From CAKSQF01 sp051868045 (lineage in GTDB: Bacteria; Bacillota; Clostridia; Oscillospirales; CAG-272), in NCBI GenBank assembly GCA_051868045.1, contig JBJDZN010000023.1:1-9113 (forward strand): a stretch of 9,113 nucleotides of DNA, given 5' to 3'. Shown here piece by piece: positions 1-6,104 of the stretch. The notes beneath the pieces are model-generated. The model did no database searches and was not told where the DNA came from. It worked only from the letters and a program-made list of their open reading frames with translations. Position 1 is the stretch's first letter; every line of letters starts with the position of its first letter. The translations under genes were made by a program, and so were the position numbers.

Positions 1-26
1 GGAATTTTTATTTCAGAAATCAACGA

Positions 27-53
27 TTTTGATTCAAATTTATTGAATCAGAA
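27..53. repeat. AT-rich inverted repeat
   Basis: TGATTCAA (30-37) and TTGAATCA (43-50) form a perfect 8-bp inverted repeat around the 5-base loop ATTTA. It can extend to about 11 pairs if one U-G pair (29/51) is allowed. No T tract follows on either strand, so it is not a standard intrinsic terminator. It could be an operator or a processed 3' hairpin of something to the left of the window. The structure is seen directly; its role is unknown. Confidence 0.45.
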
Positions 54-315
54 AATAATTCAGCAGAGGTGGCGTCCTTATCTGTCCGTCCGGCAACAAA
101 AAATCGCCCGAAAACGGGCGATGAGGGAAGACAGGAATGATCTTTTGCGTACAAAATTCATTTTTCGATGACAGACGTCCCGAAGACGATTCTGAAATCG
201 GATCATCTGCATATCGAATCCCGATGGTGTTGTACCACCATAGAAAGCCAAGAGACTTATCATTGAGCAAAGGTACGCATAGGGATTCATGAATATCAGG
301 AGCGGTTGGATACAT
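40..315 (-). CDS. Doubtful small ORF (about 91 aa)
   Basis: An ATG at 313-315 follows a GAGGAG ribosome binding site at 4 bases spacing, and lies just after the TAA (331-333) of the upstream propeller-like gene. Translational coupling is therefore possible. The product starts MYPTAPDIHESLC, contains an aromatic stretch GFLWWYNTIGIRY, and matches no family I recognise. Against it, the frame runs straight through the intrinsic terminator at 98-122, so its last 20 or so residues would be encoded by a hairpin and T tract. A second open frame overlaps it (78-290). It may be a decayed gene tail or plain 3' UTR. Apart from this ORF, the terminator and the inverted repeat, I see nothing in bases 1-330. 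Confidence 0.2.
   Translation of the reverse strand: MYPTAPDIHESLCVPLLNDKSLGFLWWYNTIGIRYADDPISESSSGRLSSKNEFCTQKIIPVFPHRPFSGDFLLPDGQIRTPPLLNYFLIQ
98..122 (-). terminator. Intrinsic terminator after the propeller-like gene
   Basis: On the minus strand ATCGCCCG, a TTTT loop and CGGGCGAT form a perfect 8-bp GC-rich stem, followed directly by six T (98-103). This is a textbook rho-independent terminator. It lies about 210 bases past the stop of the 235-aa gene and is the first clear terminator for that transcript. Confidence 0.85.
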
Positions 316-330
316 TGAACTCCTCAACCG

Positions 331-1038
331 TTATTTCCCGGCTGAAAAATAATATTGCCAAAGCTTTGCAAGAGAATGCTTTCTCATTTCGATATTCCTT
401 AAATCATAGCCGTCATACCTAAACGCTGACCATTCTTTTGCTTTTTCCGTAAATCCTGAGAACTCCAGACTTTTATAACCGTGATAATACATATATTCAT
501 TTTCTGATATGGAAACGCAGTCCGAAAGCTCATCATCGCACAGTCTGGCAACAAAATATCCGCCTGGCTCTCCGCCTCTCCAAAAGCCCAACACGTAATA
601 AGCGGATGTTGCCTCATCATATTCAATGGTATTTAAATTCGTTTTATGATCATTCAAAAACAATCTTTTTTCAAGCAAAAAGTCTTTTGTGGAATAGATA
701 GAAAGTGCAGTCTCGTAGCTTTCAATATGCCTTTCGATATTATAGAGTTTTTCACCGTCCGGAGAAAAGCAAAAGTTGTCATCCTGTGAACAATCTACTT
801 GGGAAAAACGGAATTTTTTAATGAGTTTTAATTCCTTAAGGGAATAGACCGCCATTCTTCCCGCCGTTGATTTTACCACAAAAATGTCACCCTTAGGAGA
901 AATTAAAGAAGTATAGCCATAAGGCAAATCTTTGAACCTGGCAAGCTGGTTTCCGTTGTGATCGTATACATATACGGTTTGTCCCGTGCAGCCAATGCTG
1001 TATTGGTCATTGCTGATAAAGCTCCAGAAGCTCGGCAT
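331..1038 (-). CDS. Hypothetical beta-propeller-like (WD40/YncE-like) protein, 235 aa
   Basis: The sequence shows a cytosolic protein with no signal peptide or membrane segment. It is built of short beta-rich repeats: QTVYVYDHNGNQLARF, SLISPKGDIFVVKS, RMAVYSLKELKLIKKF, FCFSPDGEKLYNIERH and ALSIYSTKDFLLEKRLF. The S/F-x-PDG-(D/E)-x-hydrophobic turns followed by a 'name of a trend plus value' strand are typical of WD40/YncE-type propellers, but 235 aa gives only about four blades. I recall similar hypothetical proteins in Clostridia without a known role. The ATG at 1036-1038 is chosen because GGAGGTGG sits 4-5 bases upstream; an in-frame ATG at 1065 lacks such a site. The gene is visibly AT-richer than the genes to its right and lies just past tRNA-Leu, which suggests an acquired or strain-variable gene. 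No convincing promoter is visible in 1051-1178; the best is a weak TTGATG-N16-TAAATT. Confidence 0.75.
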   Translation of the reverse strand: MPSFWSFISNDQYSIGCTGQTVYVYDHNGNQLARFKDLPYGYTSLISPKGDIFVVKSTAGRMAVYSLKELKLIKKFRFSQVDCSQDDNFCFSPDGEKLYNIERHIESYETALSIYSTKDFLLEKRLFLNDHKTNLNTIEYDEATSAYYVLGFWRGGEPGGYFVARLCDDELSDCVSISENEYMYYHGYKSLEFSGFTEKAKEWSAFRYDGYDLRNIEMRKHSLAKLWQYYFSAGK

Positions 1039-1042
1039 AATA

Positions 1043-1050
1043 CCACCTCC
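1043..1050 (-). promoter_or_regulatory. Ribosome binding site GGAGGTGG
   Basis: A near-perfect anti-16S match lies 4-5 bases before the ATG at 1038. It decides the start of the 235-aa propeller-like protein over the upstream in-frame ATG at 1065. Confidence 0.8.
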
Positions 1051-1178
1051 AATCAAGTCAAACATCCTTCAGCAGTTTTGGGTGTTTTCCGTTTTGGTCT
1101 ATGAATTTAAATCCACTAATCGCGCCATCAAGTACCGTCAAGATTTTCGTTTTGGTGCAAGTATTGATAACGGATTTG

Positions 1179-1218
1179 AAAAAAAGAGTAGTCATAACGG
1201 ATCAAGTTATGGCTACTC
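1179..1218 (-). terminator. Intrinsic terminator of tRNA-Leu
   Basis: On the minus strand GAGTAG, one C/A mismatch and CATAAC pair with GTTATG and CTACTC around a 7-base loop. Seven T follow (1179-1185). The stem begins 4 bases after the encoded CCA of the tRNA, so it closes a monocistronic tRNA transcript. Confidence 0.85.
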
Positions 1219-1222
1219 AAAC

Positions 1223-1309
1223 TGGTGCCGGTGGCGGGGGTCGAACCCGCATGGTATTGCTACCACTGGATTTTGAGTCCAGCGCGTCTGCCAATTCCAC
1301 CACACCGGC
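1223..1309 (-). tRNA. tRNA-Leu (anticodon CAA)
   Basis: The minus strand gives a 7-bp acceptor stem, GCCGGTG (1303-1309) with CACCGGC (1227-1233). The discriminator is A and the CCA end is encoded (1223-1225). The anticodon stem CTGGA/TCCAG encloses the loop CTCAAAA, giving anticodon CAA (1273-1275), which reads UUG. The long variable arm TGGTA-GCAA-TACCA is the class II feature expected of tRNA-Leu. The T arm is GCGGG-TTCGACC-CCCGC. All stems pair. It has its own promoter (1321-1349) and terminator. Confidence 0.97.
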
Positions 1310-1320
1310 ATGTCTAGGCT

Positions 1321-1349
1321 ATTATAGCACACTCTTTTTTAAAAATCAA
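1321..1349 (-). promoter_or_regulatory. Sigma-A promoter of tRNA-Leu
   Basis: TTGATT (1344-1349), a 17-base spacer and a perfect TATAAT (1321-1326) preceded by TGC (extended -10). Transcription would start near 1314, leaving only about 5 bases of leader before the mature tRNA end at 1309, as is common for tRNA genes. The run of A and T upstream of the -35 may act as an UP element. Confidence 0.85.
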
Positions 1350-1375
1350 GTCCTTTTTGAAAAAAATTATGACGG

Positions 1376-1397
1376 AAAAACGGGATTTCACCGCCCG
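1376..1397 (-). terminator. Weak possible terminator after the DUF523 gene
   Basis: On the minus strand CGGG (1394-1397) can pair with CCCG (1381-1384) around a 9-base loop, followed by five T (1376-1380). The stem is only 4 bp, so read-through toward tRNA-Leu is likely. Confidence 0.25.
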
Positions 1398-1419
1398 CCC
1401 TCGGAATGCGGCAATCGGG

Positions 1420-1896
1420 TCAGCCGCCCCGACCTTCAGACCGGTTATCAAGGGGCTTCCCGATGCCTGACAGAAAGGCTTCCGCCTGACTCTCTCCGAT
1501 CACGGTGATGCCGTTTTGCTCCAGAAGTTCGGCGCAAACCCCGTTTCCGGAGACGAGTCTGCCCGTAAAACTGCCGTCGTAGATTTGACCGTGACCGCAG
1601 GAGGGACTTCTCTCCTTGAGAATCGCATACCGACAGCCGTATCTCTTCGCCAGTTCCAGGGCATACGCCGCACCCTTCCGATAGGCATCCGTCACATCCT
1701 GCCCCAGAACGTTCACTACCCGATCGCCCCGCCGCTCGGACGGGGGACGGGGCGTGGACAGTCCTCCTTCCGATTCGGGGCAGACGGGAATCAGGTGAAT
1801 GTCCTCCCGGCAGAAATCCGGATCGGGCTGCCGTTTGCTTTGTCCGTCATACCGGCACGCCATGCCCAGAAGGCAGGCACTGATCAGAATATTCAT
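1420..1896 (-). CDS. DUF523 family protein (YbbK-like), 158 aa
   Basis: The protein opens with the family signature ISACLLGMACRYDG (residues 6-18) and continues with the conserved PVCPE..GGL.TPR.P block (about 37-51), then RYAILKERSPSCG (about 88-100). The Cys of CLLG, CRYDG, VCPE and PSCG are the conserved cysteines of the family, consistent with a metal or thiol site, but no reaction is established. The length fits a single-domain member. There is no signal peptide. The ATG at 1894-1896 is preceded by AGGAAAG. It lies 69 bases downstream of the ABC-F gene with no clear terminator between, so both are probably transcribed from the promoter at 3624-3652. A functional link to the ABC-F protein is not implied. 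Family assignment is firm, function unknown. Confidence 0.93.
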   Translation of the reverse strand: MNILISACLLGMACRYDGQSKRQPDPDFCREDIHLIPVCPESEGGLSTPRPPSERRGDRVVNVLGQDVTDAYRKGAAYALELAKRYGCRYAILKERSPSCGHGQIYDGSFTGRLVSGNGVCAELLEQNGITVIGESQAEAFLSGIGKPLDNRSEGRGG

Positions 1897-1965
1897 CTCT
1901 TTCCTGCCTCCCGTCCATGAAAGATACCCGAAGTTCAGCCTTAGGTCTGCACTTGGTTTTGAAAA

Positions 1966-3585
1966 TCAATTTTTCGCTAACTGCTCACGCCGTTCTGCCT
2001 GCGCTTTTTCAAACTCGATGAAATCCTCGTAGCTGCCCTTATAGTCGGTCATGCCGTCGGGACGGATCTCAATGATACGGTTTGCCACCGTATTGACGAT
2101 CTCGTAGTCATGGGAGCAGAACAGGATATTCCCCTTGAAATCGGACAGTCCGTTGTTGACCGCCGTAATGGACTCCAGATCCAGATGGTCGGTGGGCTGA
2201 TCCACCACCAGCATATTGGAGCCGAAGAGCATCATACGGGAGAACATACAGCGAACCTTCTCGCCGCCCGACAGCACGTTCACCGGCTTATAGACGCTCT
2301 CACCGGAAAAGAGCATCCGTCCGAGGAAGCCCCGCAGATAGGCTTCGGTCTGATCCTTGGAATAGGGACGCATCCAGTCGATGATCGACTCGGTATGCCC
2401 GTTGAAATAGGCTGAATTATCATGGGGAAAGTAGGATTTCGTAATGGAAACGCCCCATTTGAAGCTGCCGGAGGTCGGCTCCAGCTCCTCCATCAGCACC
2501 CGGAACAGGTAGGTGATTGCCTGTTCGTTGCCCACAAAGGCGATCTTTTCGTCCTTACCCACCATGAAGTTGACCTTATCGAAGTAGCGGACCCCGTCCT
2601 TCTCATAAGACAGATCGGTGACGGTGAGAATATCCTTTCCGGGCAGGCGATCCATATCGAAGCCGATATAGGGGTAACGGCGGGTGGAAGCGGGAATCTC
2701 CTCCACGGTCAGCTTATCCAGCAGCTTTCTTCTGGCAGTTGCCTGTCTGGACTTGGATTTATTGGCGGAGAAACGGGAGATGAACTCCTGAAGTTCCTTG
2801 ATTTTCTCCTCGTTTTTCTTATTCTGCTGTTTCATCATACGCTGAACCAGCTGGCTGGACTCGTACCAGAACTCATAGTTGCCCACATACATCTTGATGC
2901 CGCCGTAGTCAATATCCACGATATTGGTGCAGACATCGTTGAGGAAGTGGCGGTCGTGGGAGATCACCAACACGGTGCCGAAGTAGTCGGCAAGGAAATC
3001 CTCCAGCCATGCCACTGCCGACAGATCCAGACCGTTGGTAGGCTCGTCCAGCAGGATAATGTCGGGACTGCCGAACAGTGCCTGCGCCAGCAGAATCTTG
3101 ACCTTTTCCGGCTCGCTGAGGCTGCTCATTTCGCTGTACAGAAGGTCCACGGACAGTCCCAGACCCTGAATCAGCTTGGAAACCTCGGATTCCGCCTCCC
3201 AGCCGTTCATCTCGGCGAACTCCGCCTCAAGTTCGGATGCCCGAACGCCGTCCTCCTCGGAGAAATCCTCCTTGGCGTAAAGCTCGTCCTTCTCCTTCAT
3301 GACGCTATAAAGATGGGGATTGCCCATAATAACGGTGTCCAGCACGCTATAAGCATCATAGGCGAAGTGGTCCTGCTTGAGGACCGACAGGCGGGTATTC
3401 GGAGGAATTTCCACCGATCCGGTGGTGGGGTCCAGTTCGCCGGTCAAGAGGCGGAAAAAGGTGGATTTTCCGGCACCGTTGGCACCGATAATGCCATAGC
3501 AGTTGCCGGGGGTGAATTTCAGGTCCACGTTCTTGAAGAGCTGCTGCCCGCCGAAGTGGAAGCTCAGATTGGTTACGGTTATCAT
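1966..3585 (-). CDS. ABC-F family ATPase, YkpA/YbiT type, 539 aa
   Basis: There are two ATP-binding cassettes in one chain and no membrane segments, the layout of ABC-F proteins, which bind the ribosomal E site and aid translation or antibiotic tolerance. Cassette 1 has Walker A GANGAGKST (34-42), Q-loop Q71, Walker B IILLDEPT with catalytic E181, and H-loop H210. Its signature reads LSEPEKV (156-162) instead of LSGGxxV. A charged helical linker (about 240-300, rich in Lys, Gln and Arg) occupies the P-site tRNA interaction region. Cassette 2 has an intact signature LSGGEKV (438-444) and H492. Its Walker A is replaced by GNEQAITYLF (352-361, no GKS/T) and the catalytic Glu by Q463 (VVDQPT). 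Thus only one composite ATP site is canonical. The length fits YkpA (about 540 aa). The ATG at 3583-3585 has AGGAAAG upstream. It probably shares a transcript with the DUF523 gene. Whether it confers resistance cannot be judged from sequence. Confidence 0.93.
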   Translation of the reverse strand: MITVTNLSFHFGGQQLFKNVDLKFTPGNCYGIIGANGAGKSTFFRLLTGELDPTTGSVEIPPNTRLSVLKQDHFAYDAYSVLDTVIMGNPHLYSVMKEKDELYAKEDFSEEDGVRASELEAEFAEMNGWEAESEVSKLIQGLGLSVDLLYSEMSSLSEPEKVKILLAQALFGSPDIILLDEPTNGLDLSAVAWLEDFLADYFGTVLVISHDRHFLNDVCTNIVDIDYGGIKMYVGNYEFWYESSQLVQRMMKQQNKKNEEKIKELQEFISRFSANKSKSRQATARRKLLDKLTVEEIPASTRRYPYIGFDMDRLPGKDILTVTDLSYEKDGVRYFDKVNFMVGKDEKIAFVGNEQAITYLFRVLMEELEPTSGSFKWGVSITKSYFPHDNSAYFNGHTESIIDWMRPYSKDQTEAYLRGFLGRMLFSGESVYKPVNVLSGGEKVRCMFSRMMLFGSNMLVVDQPTDHLDLESITAVNNGLSDFKGNILFCSHDYEIVNTVANRIIEIRPDGMTDYKGSYEDFIEFEKAQAERREQLAKN

Positions 3586-3623
3586 TTTTTCATCTTTCCT
3601 AACTGTATTTCGTGATTCGGGCT

Positions 3624-3652
3624 ATTTTAGCATATTCTATGGAAAAAAGCAA
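3624..3652 (-). promoter_or_regulatory. Sigma-A promoter of the ABC-F gene
   Basis: TTGCTT (3647-3652), a 17-base spacer and TAAAAT (3624-3629) preceded by TGC (extended -10). The predicted start near 3617 leaves a leader of about 30 bases containing AGGAAAG. There is no room for a leader peptide or attenuator, so the antibiotic-induced attenuation known for some ABC-F genes is not evident here. Confidence 0.75.
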
Positions 3653-3740
3653 GGGTTTTTCAGAAAATTGTACAGGAAAATTGAGCATTGACAGAGCGGC
3701 TGAGATTGGTCCGCCCCGCCTCAAAACTGCCTGCTTATGC

Positions 3741-3784
3741 AAAAAACATACGGATGTGCAGGCAGAGTACCGCACACCCGTATG
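3741..3784 (-). terminator. Strong intrinsic terminator of the M15/SH3/M14 lipoprotein gene
   Basis: On the minus strand the 13-base arms CATACGGGTGTGC and GCACATCCGTATG pair fully with a single G-U pair around a 12-base loop. Six T follow (3741-3746). It lies about 55 bases after the TAG of the gene and isolates it from the ABC-F promoter. Confidence 0.92.
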
Positions 3785-3837
3785 GATTTTCATTTCTTCA
3801 GACGGCAAAGAACAGCTCTGCTTTTCCGCTTTTCTTT

Positions 3838-5937
3838 CTACTGCTCCAGCACCCACAGTGCCGAGGTCAGCAGGGTGTCCTTGCATCTTGCCCAGATGTT
3901 CTCAAATTCCCGATAGGTAAGCGGGCAGTCGGTTGCGCCGAATTCGATGGTCAAGGCGGGAATCCCCAGTTTGGAAATGGCGTAATCCTTGAGCCCTGCC
4001 GTGCTGGTACCGGATTGACTTCCCAGCGTGTAGCCCGAATCCATACACAACAGCTTCGCCAGCTCCAGGCACTGATTGTTGACCGCCGAATAATTTCCGT
4101 AGCTCCAGTAAATCACCGATCCCGAGCAGTGATAGCAAAGCACCAGATCAAAATCCATGGATCGCAGAAACTCTGCCAATGCCTTGGATTCTGCCGCACA
4201 TTCGGGAGCGGTTCCCTTATAGCCCATGTAACCGGGGGAACCGGGGGCGGACGATCCTCCGTACTTTTCCCAATCGGCATCAAAATTGGCGTTCAGGTCG
4301 ATTCCGTTGGCATTCGCCTTCCAGACAGACGCATACCACGACGATGTATATTTGCTCTTGAATGCGGCGGGGATTATGCCGGTCTGGGAAATGGTCACAC
4401 CGTCGGGATTGGACATGGGGATGATGTAAAAGCAGACCTCGGTCAAAATATCTTCCACCGTTTTCCCGTCCGGTCCGGCGGCAAGATCGGGATTTCTCAG
4501 CATATACTCGATTTGCGCCACGGCAAGGGTTGCCGTCATATGCTCCCTGGCATGGATTGCCGCCGAAACGTAAATTTTATGCTCTGCATCGGGATTTCCG
4601 AGAATCGCCAGCGTCAGGTCCCTGCCCTCCTCGCTCTTTCCGATGCCGGACAGGGTCAGAAGCTCCGGAAACTCCTCTGCAAGTGCCTCAAGATCGGCAT
4701 TCATCTGCTCATAACTGTACTTTTCAACCGGTTTTACGGTGGAAAGATCGTTTGTGTACCGGTTTTCATCGGTCTGACGGAGATAGCACGCCGATATATA
4801 GCCCGTCATGCCGCCATAGGACACAAAGGCGAACTTTTCATAGAAGAAGCAGACCGTCACCCTGGTGCCGTTGGGAATTTTGGTGATGATGTCATACGAA
4901 GTGGAAGGACCTGTCCGCATATTGACGGTGCTGTCACAGTAGGTGATCCACTGCTCACAGTCCACAATGCCGCTTTCGTCAAGGGTCTTTGCGGTAATCA
5001 ACGAATAGGCAGTGGAATCGGTATACCGATACCACTTGGTAAGATAGGGATTGAAGCCGTATTTCTTCATCAGGCTGTCCAGCAGACTGGCGTATTTTGC
5101 CGCCTCGGCTGAGACATCGCTGAAGTTCCGGTCGCTCTTTGCCCCATCCTCGTCAAAATCCGAAGGCAGTGCCACCAAAGTTCCGTCTGCTTTGACGATG
5201 GCAAGGGAAAGGGTGCCTCCGTTGTTGAAGGGGATGGCTCCCTTGACCGGATTGGTTCCGTTATTCGGGAGGATGATCGACAGATCCAGCTGCGCATCCA
5301 GGGGGCGGAAGGCATCCCAGATCATCAGAGACAGTCCCTCTGCCCTGAGTTCCTCCTGAACCTTCTTCAGTTTAACCACCGTTCCGTAGCGCAGGTAGGC
5401 ATCTTGATAGGAATAGATCGCCCGTCCCGCCAGATTGTCGGTACCTGCATAGCGGAGATTCACATACAGATCGGGAATGTAATCCTGCACTCTGACCAGT
5501 TCGGTTGAGGCGTGTTCGTCGGTATCGGGCGGTTCCACCGTCGGCGGATCTGTGATGACGGGTGCCGTGGTAATGGGCGTGGAAGCCGTGGTTTCCGTCG
5601 CAGGTTCCGGAGTGGTCACCGCAGGTGTTGTCGGCGTCGCTTCGGTTCCCGTCATGGGCGACGTGCCCTCTTCAAAACCGAATGACGGGGTTGTTCCTGC
5701 CGAGCCTTGCGAATCGGAATCATCCGGATTTGTTTCGGTCGAACCGCCGGAAGTGGGAACGGTATCGGCAGGGTCGGTTATAGGGATGGTATCCGCCGGG
5801 TCAACGGTCTGGGTCTGTCCGATGGTTTGGGTAAAACTGTCGGTCGTCTGCCCCGTCTCCCCTTTGCAGGAGGAAAGGGTCATCACCAGCAAAAGGGGAA
5901 TAAGAACAGCCAGCACCGACTTGTGATGTTGATTCAT
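3838..5937 (-). CDS. Lipoprotein with inactive VanX-like (M15D) domain, SH3 domain and M14 carboxypeptidase, 699 aa
   Basis: The ATG at 5935-5937 is chosen because it gives a lipoprotein signal (MNQHHKS, a hydrophobic core and lipobox LSSC with C24) and has GAGGT 9 bases upstream; the frame is open 36 codons further. Residues 25-145 are a Thr/Pro/Ser/Asp-rich spacer with a DPADT(I/V)P repeat. Residues about 147-310 resemble VanX-type D-Ala-D-Ala dipeptidases (NLRYAGTDNLAG, IWDAFRP, LPSDFDE, KKYGF). The SxHxxGxAxD zinc motif is replaced by IPFNNGGTLS (235-244) and ExxH by KWYR (301-304), so this domain should not bind zinc. Residues about 326-388 form a bacterial SH3 domain (VNMRTGPSTSYDI). 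Residues about 405-699 are an M14 zinc carboxypeptidase with ligands H462, E465 (HARE) and H603 and catalytic E665 (TIEFG). The CPA Arg145 position is A550 (DLNANF). The likely role is trimming cell-wall peptides outside the membrane; the SH3 and pseudo-M15 parts would bind the wall. The exact substrate is not known. Confidence 0.9.
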   Translation of the reverse strand: MNQHHKSVLAVLIPLLLVMTLSSCKGETGQTTDSFTQTIGQTQTVDPADTIPITDPADTVPTSGGSTETNPDDSDSQGSAGTTPSFGFEEGTSPMTGTEATPTTPAVTTPEPATETTASTPITTAPVITDPPTVEPPDTDEHASTELVRVQDYIPDLYVNLRYAGTDNLAGRAIYSYQDAYLRYGTVVKLKKVQEELRAEGLSLMIWDAFRPLDAQLDLSIILPNNGTNPVKGAIPFNNGGTLSLAIVKADGTLVALPSDFDEDGAKSDRNFSDVSAEAAKYASLLDSLMKKYGFNPYLTKWYRYTDSTAYSLITAKTLDESGIVDCEQWITYCDSTVNMRTGPSTSYDIITKIPNGTRVTVCFFYEKFAFVSYGGMTGYISACYLRQTDENRYTNDLSTVKPVEKYSYEQMNADLEALAEEFPELLTLSGIGKSEEGRDLTLAILGNPDAEHKIYVSAAIHAREHMTATLAVAQIEYMLRNPDLAAGPDGKTVEDILTEVCFYIIPMSNPDGVTISQTGIIPAAFKSKYTSSWYASVWKANANGIDLNANFDADWEKYGGSSAPGSPGYMGYKGTAPECAAESKALAEFLRSMDFDLVLCYHCSGSVIYWSYGNYSAVNNQCLELAKLLCMDSGYTLGSQSGTSTAGLKDYAISKLGIPALTIEFGATDCPLTYREFENIWARCKDTLLTSALWVLEQ

Positions 5938-6069
5938 GTATTTCGTACCTCGTGATTGAAGATGATTCGTGAAACCGTCAAATTTTCTGCCGATCACACC
6001 GAATAAAACGGATCTTTTCCGAATGCTGTGACGGGTTGTCGTCAAGTTTACAAATTATTCACGATCCGT

Positions 6070-6104
6070 AAAAACTCCGGGAACGGGTCACACCAGTTCC
6101 GAGT
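6070..6104 (-). terminator. Intrinsic terminator overlapping the reductase stop codon
   Basis: On the minus strand ACTC plus GGAAC pair with GTTCC plus GAGT, with a 2-base bulge and an 11-base loop, followed by five T. The TGA stop (6088-6090) of the reductase lies inside the loop, so the 5' arm is coding sequence. The stem is moderately strong. Confidence 0.6.

Noticed and set aside
1223..1309. tRNA-Leu as an attachment site for an integrated element.
   Set aside because: No second copy of the tRNA 3' end and no integrase are present in the window.
986..1508. Plus-strand open frames across the tRNA-Leu region.
   Set aside because: They run antisense through a certain tRNA, its promoter and its terminator.
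1897..1965. A terminator between the ABC-F and DUF523 genes.
   Set aside because: Only a short imperfect stem can be drawn and no T tract follows it, so the genes are treated as co-transcribed.
2422..3615. A 397-codon plus-strand open frame.
   Set aside because: It is the antisense shadow of the ABC-F gene, whose two cassettes are unmistakable on the other strand.
3688..5112. A 474-codon plus-strand open frame.
   Set aside because: It is the shadow of the M14 peptidase gene and crosses that gene's terminator; its product has no recognisable domain.
6029..6044. TGACG-N6-CGTCA inverted repeat upstream of the M14 lipoprotein gene, a possible operator.
   Set aside because: The arms are only 5 bp, no clear promoter overlaps it, and such repeats arise by chance.
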